NCBI GenBank assembly: GCA_945862385.1
Contig: CAMAXV010000004.1
Coordinates: forward strand, 1 to 64,000
Direction of reading: 5' to 3'
Source of the DNA: Chitinophaga pinensis
GTDB taxonomy: Bacteria; Bacteroidota; Bacteroidia; Chitinophagales; Chitinophagaceae
Length of the DNA: 64,000 bases
This document shows, one piece after another, positions 17,137 through 25,705 of the stretch. Position 1 is the first letter of the stretch. Every line of letters starts with the position of its first letter. The position numbers and the translations under genes were made by a program. Below the pieces are notes generated by a model, which saw only the letters and a program-made list of their open reading frames with translations, ran no database searches and was not told where the DNA came from.

Positions 17137-18030
17137 ATGGTAAACATAATTAATTGTCCGATTTGTAAAGGCACTGAAACAGAACTCAAGTTTCAAGTTA
17201 TTGATCACAGTGTAACTGGTGAATTATTTACTTTATCGGTTTGTAAAAGTTGTAATTTTTTATTCACAACACAGCCGCCATCAAAAGAAAATATTGGTAA
17301 CTACTACAAATCTGAAGATTATATATCACACACAGACAGTTCCAAAGGTTTATTCAATAGTGTCTATCAGATTATTAGGAAATATACACTTTCTTCTAAA
17401 AGAAATATTATTACCCGATTTTTAAAGGAAAGACAATCTTCAAAGCTCCTTGATTATGGTTGCGGAACCGGTGCTTTTTTAAAAGAGATGCAATCTAATG
17501 GGTGGCATGTATCTGGTATTGAACCGGATGATCAAGCAAGACAAAAGGCGTCTTCATTGACCAAAGAAGATATTAGTGATCCGGATAAAATTTATGATTT
17601 TGAGAAAAACTCCTTTGAAGTAATTACATTATGGCATGTATTAGAGCATGTTCATGACTTGCATGAAACGCTTGCTCAATTGCATAATATTTTAACTGAA
17701 GGTGGTTTAATTGTAATAGCTGTGCCAAATCATTTGTCTCGTGATGCAGATCATTATAACGCATCATGGGCAGCTTATGATGTTCCCAGGCATCTGTATC
17801 ATTTCAATCCCACCTCATTGCAAAAACTTCTGGGGCTGCATGGCTTAAAGATTGTAAAGGTCCTGCCTATGTGGTTTGACTCTTTTTATGTTAGTTTACT
17901 TAGTGAAAAGTATATGAAAGGCAAAATGCGCATTTTACCAGCACTTGTACAGGGGTTTTGTTCAAATTTAAATGCTATTTTAAGACCAGGTACCTGCAGT
18001 TCCCAAATCTATATTGTTAACAAAATTTAA
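17137..18030 (+). CDS. Class I SAM methyltransferase with N-terminal Cys4 zinc-ribbon-like motif
   Basis: The 297-aa protein starts with two CxxC pairs (C7/C10 and C36/C39), a zinc-ribbon-like element. The SAM-binding motif DYGCGTGAFL begins near residue 106, and WHVLEHVHDL and PNHLSRDADH follow, as in Methyltransf_23 proteins. Such proteins methylate small molecules, sugars or lipids; the acceptor is unknown. It is the last gene of the four-gene plus-strand run and ends one base from the convergent S41 protease gene. Its position could mean co-expression with the envelope proteins without a direct functional tie. Confidence 0.82.
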   Translation: MVNIINCPICKGTETELKFQVIDHSVTGELFTLSVCKSCNFLFTTQPPSKENIGNYYKSEDYISHTDSSKGLFNSVYQIIRKYTLSSKRNIITRFLKERQSSKLLDYGCGTGAFLKEMQSNGWHVSGIEPDDQARQKASSLTKEDISDPDKIYDFEKNSFEVITLWHVLEHVHDLHETLAQLHNILTEGGLIVIAVPNHLSRDADHYNASWAAYDVPRHLYHFNPTSLQKLLGLHGLKIVKVLPMWFDSFYVSLLSEKYMKGKMRILPALVQGFCSNLNAILRPGTCSSQIYIVNKI

Positions 18031-18031
18031 T

Positions 18032-19612
18032 TTAATTAAGTGCAGTAACTGCAGCCTGTAAAGCAGGATCTTCTTTGTTTATCACATAGAAATAAGCTGA
18101 TTCATCCCAGGCAAGTCTTGCAATTTGTGCTTTTATTCTATTGATAATCAATGGAATACTTTTTTCATTAAATGGATGAAATTTCAATTGTTCTGTTTGA
18201 CTGTAGGCTTTCAACGCATTCATCAATTGGATGTTATTGTTGAACATATCATAATATTCTTCCTGATTTTTGAATTTTTTAATATTATTCTTTTCTCTTA
18301 AATAGGTGTAGTAAGAGAATTTGCCAATAAAGTTATTTTCAAATACCTGCATTACACTAGAATCTAAAACATTAAAATCCCTGGATATAACCTGGTCAGG
18401 CATAATACCATCATTATCATAAAGTACTTTCCCTTTTGGTGTTTTAAATTCTTTTCTTTTCTGGGGCAAAACAGTATCATGCTTTGTTTCATGCATTCTG
18501 CTGTAAATTTCCTGACGGTATTTTTCTGAACCATCAACATAAGATTTTTGAATACATCTCCCAAGTGGTGTATAGTATCTGGCTGTTGTAAGTCTGAGGG
18601 CGGAACCGTCATTAAGAGAAAACTGCTCCTGAACCAGGCCTTTACCAAAACTTTTCATGCCAACAATTATGGCGCGGTCATGATCCTGGAGTGCCCCGGC
18701 TAAAACTTCACTAGCCGACGCAGATCCTTCATTCATGATTACGACTATTTTTCCTTCTTCAAAAACTCCTGGTCTTTTGGATTTATATTCCTTTTTAGGA
18801 CTATGCTTACCTTCAGTGAAGACAATCAGCTTATCACCTCCGATAAATTCATCAGCAATATCAATTGCTTCTTCCAGAATTCCTCCGCCATTATCTCGTA
18901 AATCCAGGATAAGCTTATTCATTCCCTGTGATTTCAATTTTTCCATTTCCACCATAAACTCCCTATATGTATTTCCGGAAAAGCGGTTAAGTTTCAGGTA
19001 TCCTGCCTCATTGTCTATCATATATGAAGCATCAACTGAAGTTAAAGGGATGCTTCCCCTTATAATTTCTTGTTTTATTATTCTTCCATTCCGGTTTATT
19101 GTCAGGTTTACAGGTGTACCTGACGGCCCTTTTACCCATTGCTTAAATTTATCAGCATTTTTACTGCCTGTAGCTTGACTGTCATTCACTTTAAGAATCC
19201 TGTCGCCAACTTCAAGTTTTGCTTTTTCTGATGGACCATTCTTTATTACCGAAAGAATGTGAACAGTATCATTAAACATATTGAATTCAACACCGATTCC
19301 TTCAAATCTACCCTCAAGATCTTCATTCATTTCCATCAATTCTGATCCGGGAATAAAATTTGAGTGGGGGTCAAGTGCCGATAATACTGACTGAATGGCA
19401 ATTTGACTGATGGAGTCAGTTTTGATATCATCAACATATCTTTTATGCACCAGTTCTATTACCTCATCATAGGTTGTCTTTTCTTTTGATGTGAAAAAAC
19501 TTTTCGATATTGGCATATTGCTATGTAATTTGTAACCAATTAGCATGCCAATTGAAACAGCAACTGAGATAAGAAGTGGGATTGTAAAATTGTATTTTTT
19601 ATTTGGGGTCAT
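18032..19612 (-). CDS. S41-family C-terminal processing peptidase (CtpA/Prc-like)
   Basis: The 526-aa serine protease is anchored by an N-terminal membrane helix (FTIPLLISVAVSIGML). A PDZ domain around residues 90-165 contains GIGVEFN and GDRILKVND. The peptidase core follows, with LDLRDNGGG, the NEGSASASE motif holding the catalytic serine and SFGKG holding the catalytic lysine. These enzymes recognise C-termini of envelope proteins and act in the periplasm. The C-terminal extension of about 150 residues after the catalytic core is common in Bacteroidota members. It is transcribed towards the methyltransferase and divergently from the amino-sugar kinase. Natural substrates are unknown. Confidence 0.92.
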   Translation of the reverse strand: MTPNKKYNFTIPLLISVAVSIGMLIGYKLHSNMPISKSFFTSKEKTTYDEVIELVHKRYVDDIKTDSISQIAIQSVLSALDPHSNFIPGSELMEMNEDLEGRFEGIGVEFNMFNDTVHILSVIKNGPSEKAKLEVGDRILKVNDSQATGSKNADKFKQWVKGPSGTPVNLTINRNGRIIKQEIIRGSIPLTSVDASYMIDNEAGYLKLNRFSGNTYREFMVEMEKLKSQGMNKLILDLRDNGGGILEEAIDIADEFIGGDKLIVFTEGKHSPKKEYKSKRPGVFEEGKIVVIMNEGSASASEVLAGALQDHDRAIIVGMKSFGKGLVQEQFSLNDGSALRLTTARYYTPLGRCIQKSYVDGSEKYRQEIYSRMHETKHDTVLPQKRKEFKTPKGKVLYDNDGIMPDQVISRDFNVLDSSVMQVFENNFIGKFSYYTYLREKNNIKKFKNQEEYYDMFNNNIQLMNALKAYSQTEQLKFHPFNEKSIPLIINRIKAQIARLAWDESAYFYVINKEDPALQAAVTALN

Positions 19613-19658
19613 TGCTCAAGTAGATTGATTTACAAAGTTGATGAATTTAACCTAAAGA

Positions 19659-20522
19659 ATGACAGAATTTATACTTTTAGCAGATAGCGGTGCCACAAAA
19701 ACAGAATGGAGGCTTATTGGTCATGTTTCACAGCCATCATTTTTTACCTCCGGATTGAGTCCGTACCACATGGAAAGTGCTTTAATGGTTGATCTTCTTA
19801 AGAAAGAATTTCCAGACTCAATATATGAGAAGCCAATAAATAGTGTATTTTTTTATGGTACAGGGTGTAAAACTAATCCCAAAGCCAACATAGTCAAAAA
19901 AGCACTTTCATCAATATTTCCTGATAGTAATATTCATGTAACCCATGATTTAATGGGTGCAGCAATTGCCTTGTGCGGTAACAAACCAGGAATCGCCTGT
20001 ATCCTCGGAACGGGTTCAAATTCATGTGAATTCAATGGTAAAAAAATCACCTTTAATTCACCAGGATTGGGGTTTATACTCGGGGATGAAGGTAGCGGTG
20101 CCTATATGGGTAGAAAGGTGATTGCACACTATTTGTATCAGCAGTTTGATAAAATCCTGACAGATTCATTTGAGGAACAGTTTAAGACAAATAAAGATGA
20201 AATTCTGCATAAAGTTTATAAAGAACCTTATCCCAACAGGTATCTTGCATCTTTTGCCGTTTTTTTGTCGGCTCATCGGGGGCATTACATCATCGAAAAT
20301 ATCATTGAAGATAGTATAAGATCTTTTTTTGACCAGCATATCGTCCGATACAAGTCAAGGTTTACAAGTAATGTAAATTTTGTTGGAAGCATTTCATTTC
20401 ATTTCAAAGATAAAATTGTTGAACTTTGTGAAGCCTATGGCTTTGAGTTGGGGGATGTCATCAAACAGCCTATGAGCGGACTGGCTAAATACCATAAGGA
20501 AAAACTAATTGGAAATATTTAA
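19659..20522 (+). CDS. BadF/BadG-type N-acetylglucosamine/N-acetylmuramic acid kinase
   Basis: This ASKHA-fold sugar kinase has the phosphate-1 motif LADSGATKTEW at the N-terminus, GTGSNSCEFNG in the middle and LGDEGSGAYMG afterwards, the classic set of the BadF/BadG/BcrA ATPase family that includes GlcNAc kinases. At 287 aa it has the usual length. It lies 5 bases upstream of murQ, so phosphorylation of N-acetylmuramic acid (as by MurK-type kinases) or of N-acetylglucosamine in cell-wall sugar recycling is the best inference. The sequence alone does not distinguish the two sugars. Confidence 0.85.
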   Translation: MTEFILLADSGATKTEWRLIGHVSQPSFFTSGLSPYHMESALMVDLLKKEFPDSIYEKPINSVFFYGTGCKTNPKANIVKKALSSIFPDSNIHVTHDLMGAAIALCGNKPGIACILGTGSNSCEFNGKKITFNSPGLGFILGDEGSGAYMGRKVIAHYLYQQFDKILTDSFEEQFKTNKDEILHKVYKEPYPNRYLASFAVFLSAHRGHYIIENIIEDSIRSFFDQHIVRYKSRFTSNVNFVGSISFHFKDKIVELCEAYGFELGDVIKQPMSGLAKYHKEKLIGNI

Positions 20523-20527
20523 CCGAG

Positions 20528-21337
20528 ATGAACAGGACTACAGAAAATGATTCTTTATATAGGAATTTGGAGATGATGTCTACACAGGTAATCCTTGAAA
20601 GTATAAATAATGAGGATCAGAAAGTGCCTGGAGCTGTTCAAATGGCTATTCCCCAGATTAGGATCCTTGTTGATGCTATTGCAGAAAGAATGATTTCCGG
20701 AGGACGACTTTTTTACATTGGTGCAGGTACGAGCGGAAGGCTTGGTGTAGTTGATGCATCTGAATGTCCGCCTACCTATGGAATTCCACAGGGTATGGTG
20801 GTAGGTATCATAGCTGGTGGATATGGGGCTATGTTTCAGGCAGTTGAATTTGCTGAAGATAATACGGATCAGGCATGGATTGACCTGCAGGAACATAATA
20901 TTAATTCACTGGATGCTGTAGTGGGTATTGCAGCTAGTGGCACCACTCCGTATGTTATTGGGGGTATTCAAAAATGCAGGGAAATGGGGATTGTAACCGG
21001 TTGCATAACCTGTAATGAGGGCTCGCCCCTTGCGGCGGCAGCTGAGTTTCCGGTTGAAGTACCAGTTGGACCGGAATTTGTGACCGGAAGCACAAGAATG
21101 AAAAGTGGAACAGCCCAGAAACTTGTACTCAATATGATTTCTACTGCCGTTATGATTCAACTTGGCAGGGTAGAGGACAACAAGATGGTCAACATGCAGC
21201 TCACTAATGAGAAACTGGTTGATAGGGGTGTGAAAATGTTAATGCTTAAGTCTGGCCTCCAAAGTTATGAAGATGCCAAAAAAATACTTCTTGAGTTTGG
21301 TTCTGTTAAATCAGCTTTAAATGCGCTGTCAAAATAA
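20528..21337 (+). CDS. murQ: N-acetylmuramic acid 6-phosphate etherase
   Basis: MurQ cleaves the lactyl ether of MurNAc-6-phosphate to give GlcNAc-6-phosphate and D-lactate in peptidoglycan recycling. The SIS-type sugar-isomerase fold is visible, with the strongly conserved GAGTSGRLGVVDASECPPT, GIAASGTTPYVIGG and GSTRMKSGTAQK. At 269 aa it is slightly shorter than many MurQ proteins (about 300 aa), mainly at the C-terminus, but the active-site regions are complete. It follows the sugar kinase by 5 bases in one operon. No MurNAc transporter is seen, so the sugar may come from internal turnover or from an importer encoded elsewhere. Confidence 0.95.
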   Translation: MNRTTENDSLYRNLEMMSTQVILESINNEDQKVPGAVQMAIPQIRILVDAIAERMISGGRLFYIGAGTSGRLGVVDASECPPTYGIPQGMVVGIIAGGYGAMFQAVEFAEDNTDQAWIDLQEHNINSLDAVVGIAASGTTPYVIGGIQKCREMGIVTGCITCNEGSPLAAAAEFPVEVPVGPEFVTGSTRMKSGTAQKLVLNMISTAVMIQLGRVEDNKMVNMQLTNEKLVDRGVKMLMLKSGLQSYEDAKKILLEFGSVKSALNALSK

Positions 21338-21349
21338 TCATACTAAGCA

Positions 21350-21919
21350 ATGCATGTAATAGAACCATACTATAACTGGAGGCATATTTACACAGCGGAA
21401 GAAGATCAAAGGTCTCCTTTTTATGGCAGGGAATACTCAGAATTCCAGTTTACCCAAACTATTTATAATTATTACATACATCCCCAGTGGGATGATTTTG
21501 GATCATCCACCTTGTACCTGAAAATTTTATTTACAGATTATGAGCTGGGATTTGCTATCATTGAACTTATTGGAGAATGGAATGATGCCATAGAGAATGA
21601 TATCATGACCCTTAAACGGGAAGTTATTGACAGACTAATCGCAAATGACATCAGAAAATTTATTCTGGTTGGCGAAAATATTCTGAATTTTCACAGCAGT
21701 GATGATTGTTACTACGAAGAGTGGTATGAGGATGTAGTTGAAGATGGTGGCTGGATGGTAATTTTAGGATTACCGGAACAGTCTAGGTACGATTTTACAA
21801 GGGCAGGTGTTGACAGATATTTGATGATCATAGAAATAGATGAGTGGAGGACCTATTCCGCTGTCAATCTTTTTAATCGAGTAGACAATCAGGTTATCAA
21901 AAGATTAGGCTTTGATTAA
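21350..21919 (+). CDS. Conserved hypothetical acidic protein (189 aa)
   Basis: I do not recognise a characterised family. The protein is acidic and rich in Tyr, Trp, Asp and Glu (for example YYEEWYEDVVEDGG). It has no signal peptide and no membrane helix, so it is probably cytosolic. It follows murQ by 12 bases and lies 125 bases before sdhC, with a promoter-like -7 box between. Similar hypothetical proteins occur in Bacteroidota, but I cannot assign a function or confirm conservation without a search. Codon usage and composition look like its neighbours. Confidence 0.75.
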   Translation: MHVIEPYYNWRHIYTAEEDQRSPFYGREYSEFQFTQTIYNYYIHPQWDDFGSSTLYLKILFTDYELGFAIIELIGEWNDAIENDIMTLKREVIDRLIANDIRKFILVGENILNFHSSDDCYYEEWYEDVVEDGGWMVILGLPEQSRYDFTRAGVDRYLMIIEIDEWRTYSAVNLFNRVDNQVIKRLGFD

Positions 21920-22005
21920 AAACGATTTCGTTGAAGTTTTCATTTTTATTGGCCTTTTTGCAGCAGTTGGACTTAAACAATTCAAATTATTTAGTCAATG
22001 TCATG

Positions 22006-22014
22006 TAACTTTGC
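22006..22014 (+). promoter_or_regulatory. -7 box of the sdhCAB promoter
   Basis: TAACTTTGC is an exact match to the extended Bacteroidota -7 element, 31 bases before the sdhC ATG. No TTTG is visible at 19-bp spacing, so the -33 element is weak or absent. Confidence 0.55.
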
Positions 22015-22044
22015 GGGAATTCAAAAAGAGAAATCTTTAAACTT

Positions 22045-22755
22045 ATGAACTGGACTCAATTGTTTAGCTCTTCAATTGGCAAGAAAATTGTAATGGCCCT
22101 TACAGGTATTTTTCTTGTCGTTTTTCTTGTTGTGCATTGTTATGTCAATGCAAATGTTTTCTTTGAACATCCTGAAATGAATTTCAACAAGGCAGCTCAT
22201 TTTATGGGGACCAATTTTTTGGTTCGTTTAACTGAAATCGGGCTTTTTGCTGGCTTCTTACTGCATATTTTTCAGGGTTACAAGCTAGAATTGCAAAACA
22301 GGTCTACCAGGACTTCACGTTATGCTGTTACTGCCGGTAACAAAACCTCCAAGTGGTATTCCAGGTCTATGGCTATTCTTGGGACCTTGATTTTATTGTT
22401 CCTTATCATTCATCTTGCTCATTTTTGGGTGCCTTCTCGCATAACAGGATTGGAAGAAGTTACCTATGATGGGCAGGTTTATCATAATCTTTATCTGGAA
22501 ATGCAAAATGTATTTGCTCAACCTCTTTCAGTGGCAATATATCTTTTAGGATGTTTTTCACTTTCCTGGCACTTATTGCATGGCATTCAAAGTGCATCAC
22601 AAACCATGGGATGGACTTCAAAAAATTATTTCCCTATGATTAAAAAGACAGGAACTATATTTTCCATATTAATTCCTTTCATTTTTGCGTTGATGCCACT
22701 ACATTTTTATTTCAGCTGGCCAACAATCAAAGGCGCATTCACTCTATTATTCTAA
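22045..22755 (+). CDS. sdhC: Succinate dehydrogenase cytochrome b subunit (type B)
   Basis: The 236-aa membrane anchor has about five transmembrane helices, the single-subunit diheme type B arrangement of Bacteroidota and epsilonproteobacterial complex II. Histidines in several helices (VVHCYVN, LLHIFQGY, IIHLAHFW, WHLLHG) are candidate haem ligands. It binds quinone and haem and holds SdhAB at the cytoplasmic membrane. The start ATG follows a strong -7 box. It is first in sdhCAB, 21 bases before sdhA. Whether it works as succinate dehydrogenase or fumarate reductase in vivo cannot be decided from sequence alone. Confidence 0.93.
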   Translation: MNWTQLFSSSIGKKIVMALTGIFLVVFLVVHCYVNANVFFEHPEMNFNKAAHFMGTNFLVRLTEIGLFAGFLLHIFQGYKLELQNRSTRTSRYAVTAGNKTSKWYSRSMAILGTLILLFLIIHLAHFWVPSRITGLEEVTYDGQVYHNLYLEMQNVFAQPLSVAIYLLGCFSLSWHLLHGIQSASQTMGWTSKNYFPMIKKTGTIFSILIPFIFALMPLHFYFSWPTIKGAFTLLF

Positions 22756-22776
22756 CTAATTTCTAATTCAACTTAT

Positions 22777-24747
22777 ATGCTTGATTCAAAAATTCCTGGT
22801 GGTACTTTGGACTCCAAATGGACAAAATACAAGGGAAATGTAAAGCTGGTTAATCCGGCCAATAAGCGGAAACTTGAAGTAATCATTGTAGGAACTGGTC
22901 TTGCCGGCTCATCTGCAGCTGCCAGTCTAGGTGAAATGGGTTATAAAGTGAAAGCTTTTTGTTTTCAGGATTCGCCAAGAAGGGCACACTCCATTGCTGC
23001 TCAGGGTGGTATCAATGCTGCTAAAAATTACCAGAATGATGGTGATTCTGTGTACAGGCTTTTTTATGATACTATCAAGGGTGGGGATTATCGGGCAAGG
23101 GAGGCTAATGTACATAGGTTAGCAGAAGTTAGCACAAACATTATTGATCAGTGTGTGGCTCAGGGAGTTCCATTTGCACGTGAATATGGAGGTCTTCTGA
23201 GTAATAGGTCTTTTGGGGGCACTCAGGTTCAACGTACATTTTATGCTGCAGGTCAAACCGGGCAACAACTTTTAATCGGTGCCTATCAGGCTTTGGAAAG
23301 GCAAGTGGCGCTGGGCACTGTAACTATGTATTCCAGGCATGAGATGGTAGAACTTGTAATCATTGATGGAAAAGCCAGGGGTATTATAGCAAGAAATTTA
23401 GTAACAGGGGAGCTTGAAAGACATTTTGGACATGCCGTTTTACTGTGCACAGGTGGTTACGGAAATGTTTTTTATCTTTCCACCAATGCCATGGGATCTA
23501 ATGTTACAGCTGCATGGAAAGCACACAAGCAAGGTGCTTATTTTGCAAATCCCTGTTTTACTCAAATCCATCCAACCTGTATTCCGGTATCAGGAGACCA
23601 TCAGTCTAAATTAACACTGATGTCTGAATCTCTTAGAAATGATGGACGCATCTGGGTTCCTGCCAAGCAAGGGGACAACAGACCGGCCAATGAGATACCA
23701 GAAGAGGAGAGAGATTACTACCTTGAAAGGAGATATCCTGCTTTTGGTAATCTTGTGCCAAGAGATGTTGCTTCTAGAGCTGCTAAAGAACGCTGCGATG
23801 CTGGTTATGGTGTTGGTTCATCCAAACAGGCCGTATACCTTGATTATGCAGCAGCAATTCAGCGGTACGGAAAAGCTGAAGTCAGCAAAAGGAACCTCGG
23901 TAATGTTGCTCCTGATGTGATCACGGCTTTGGGTAAAGAAGTTGTTAAGGAGAAATATGGTAATCTGTTCGATATGTATGCCAAGATTACCGGTGAAAAT
24001 CCTTACGAAGTTCCCATGCGTATATATCCTGCTGTGCATTACACAATGGGTGGATTGTGGGTTGATTATGAATTAAAAACTACAATAGATGGTCTTTATG
24101 CGCTTGGTGAAGCAAATTTCAGCGAGCATGGTGCCAACAGGCTTGGTGCGTCAGCTTTGATGCAGGGGTTGGCTGATGGCTATTTTGTTATACCTTATAC
24201 CTTGGGGAATTACCTGGCTGATGATATCAGGACACAATCCATTTCAACTGACCATGAAGCGTTTGTAGCAGCTGAAAAGAAAGCTTCTGATAGAATAAAT
24301 ACTTTAATGTCAATTAAAGGCAATCAAACCGTAGAAAGTTTTCACAAGCGGTTAGGCAAAATCATTTGGGATAAATGTGGTATGGCAAGAAATGCGGAAG
24401 GACTGAAGCAAGCCATTAAGGAAGTTCAGGCGCTGAAAGCAGAATTCTGGTCTGATGTCAGGATACCGGGTGAAATAAATGGTATGAATCCCGAATTGGA
24501 TAAGGCTGGTAGGGTTGCAGATTTCATTGAGTTGGGTGAACTGATGTGTCTTGATGCATTGGAAAGAAATGAAAGTTGCGGTGGACATTTCCGTGAGGAA
24601 TTCCAAACACCAGATGGAGAAGCACTTCGTGATGATGAAAATTATATGTATGTAGCTGCCTGGGAAAATAAAGGCAACAGCTGGGAACTTCATAAAGAGA
24701 TACTTAACTATGAAATTGTAAAACCCAGTCAAAGAAGTTATAAATAA
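22777..24747 (+). CDS. sdhA: Succinate dehydrogenase flavoprotein subunit
   Basis: The 656-aa catalytic subunit has an N-terminal dinucleotide-binding motif ([15 protein letters not shown], about residues 38-52). The covalent FAD-attachment histidine is about His71 in [12 protein letters not shown]. Later motifs ([38 protein letters not shown]) form the substrate and FAD sites of the SdhA/FrdA family. It oxidises succinate to fumarate, or the reverse. The length is that of the type-B family. It lies between sdhC and sdhB, with gaps of 21 and 25 bases. Confidence 0.96.
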   Translation: MLDSKIPGGTLDSKWTKYKGNVKLVNPANKRKLEVIIVGTGLAGSSAAASLGEMGYKVKAFCFQDSPRRAHSIAAQGGINAAKNYQNDGDSVYRLFYDTIKGGDYRAREANVHRLAEVSTNIIDQCVAQGVPFAREYGGLLSNRSFGGTQVQRTFYAAGQTGQQLLIGAYQALERQVALGTVTMYSRHEMVELVIIDGKARGIIARNLVTGELERHFGHAVLLCTGGYGNVFYLSTNAMGSNVTAAWKAHKQGAYFANPCFTQIHPTCIPVSGDHQSKLTLMSESLRNDGRIWVPAKQGDNRPANEIPEEERDYYLERRYPAFGNLVPRDVASRAAKERCDAGYGVGSSKQAVYLDYAAAIQRYGKAEVSKRNLGNVAPDVITALGKEVVKEKYGNLFDMYAKITGENPYEVPMRIYPAVHYTMGGLWVDYELKTTIDGLYALGEANFSEHGANRLGASALMQGLADGYFVIPYTLGNYLADDIRTQSISTDHEAFVAAEKKASDRINTLMSIKGNQTVESFHKRLGKIIWDKCGMARNAEGLKQAIKEVQALKAEFWSDVRIPGEINGMNPELDKAGRVADFIELGELMCLDALERNESCGGHFREEFQTPDGEALRDDENYMYVAAWENKGNSWELHKEILNYEIVKPSQRSYK

Positions 24748-24772
24748 TCAAATCAAACGTCAAACAGATCAT

Positions 24773-25534
24773 ATGCAGCATTATTCAATGAACCTTAAGT
24801 TAAAAGTATGGCGTCAAAAGAACAGCCATGATCAGGGGCATTTTGAAAACTATGATGTAAAGGATATTTCCTCTGAAATGTCTTTTTTGGAAATGATAGA
24901 TGTATTGAATGAGCGACTGATTAAGGAAGGTCACGATTCTATTGCTTTTGACCATGATTGCCGGGAAGGAATTTGCGGAATGTGTTCAATGGTAATAAAT
25001 GGTCAGCCACATGGTCCGTGGAAAGGTACCACAACTTGTCAGTTACACATGCGTGCTTTTAAGGATGGTGATGTTATCACCATTGAGCCTTTCAGGGCAA
25101 ATGCTTATCCAGTTATAAAAGATTTGATGGTTAGCAGATCTGCTTTCGACAGAATTATTCAGGCTGGCGGTTATGTTTCTGTAAATACAGGCAATGCTGT
25201 AGACGGTAACGCTATTCCAATTGAAAAAGATAAAGCGGATGACGCTTTTGCGGCCGCAGCATGTATTGGTTGTGGAGCTTGTGTTGCAGCCTGTAAAAAT
25301 GCTTCTGCAATGCTCTTTGTTTCAGCCAAGGTTTCTCACCTCGCTTTATTACCGCAGGGTGAACCAGAAAGAAAGCAACGTGTGGTTAGCATGATTGCTC
25401 AAATGGATAAGGAAGGTTTCGGTAGCTGTACCAATACTTACGCATGTGAGGCTGAATGTCCGAAAGAGATTTCAGTGATGAATATTGCCCGTTTAAACAG
25501 AGAATATTTACAATCCAGTTTATCTGGTAGTTAA
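24773..25534 (+). CDS. sdhB: Succinate dehydrogenase iron-sulfur subunit
   Basis: The 253-aa protein carries electrons from FAD to the quinone site. The plant-type [2Fe-2S] cysteines are C63, C68, C71 and C89 (CREGICGMC ... TTTC). The bacterial ferredoxin-like part has [12 protein letters not shown] and CEAECPKE for the [4Fe-4S] and [3Fe-4S] clusters. The track start [10 protein letters not shown] uses the ATG at 24773; the second ATG at 24788 (MNLKLKVW) is also plausible. It is the last gene of the operon, with a strong terminator about 20 bases after its stop. Confidence 0.96.
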   Translation: MQHYSMNLKLKVWRQKNSHDQGHFENYDVKDISSEMSFLEMIDVLNERLIKEGHDSIAFDHDCREGICGMCSMVINGQPHGPWKGTTTCQLHMRAFKDGDVITIEPFRANAYPVIKDLMVSRSAFDRIIQAGGYVSVNTGNAVDGNAIPIEKDKADDAFAAAACIGCGACVAACKNASAMLFVSAKVSHLALLPQGEPERKQRVVSMIAQMDKEGFGSCTNTYACEAECPKEISVMNIARLNREYLQSSLSGS

Positions 25535-25554
25535 TTTGCATCATGACTTTTGAG

Positions 25555-25584
25555 ATGCGTTCCCTTCGGGAACGCATTTTTTTT
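25555..25584 (+). terminator. Rho-independent terminator of sdhCAB
   Basis: A perfect 10-bp stem (ATGCGTTCCC / GGGAACGCAT) with a TTC loop is followed by a run of Ts. It lies just after the sdhB stop codon. Confidence 0.93.
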
Positions 25585-25612
25585 GAACCCACTATCAAAT
25601 TTTGTATCTTTA
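25582..25612 (+). promoter_or_regulatory. Promoter of the large outer-membrane protein gene
   Basis: TTTG at 25582-25585, exactly 19 bases, then TATCTTTA at 25605-25612 (one mismatch to TAnnTTTG). The -33 box sits inside the T-run of the sdh terminator, so one transcript ends where the next begins. The expected leader is about 85 bases. Confidence 0.55.
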
Positions 25613-25705
25613 GCTATAAACTGCTACTTGCGTTTCCTTGCAGTTTGAATCTACTTGTTTGTTATATAAATTCCAGACCGGATTTAATAGCTTTACTTGG
25701 ATATT

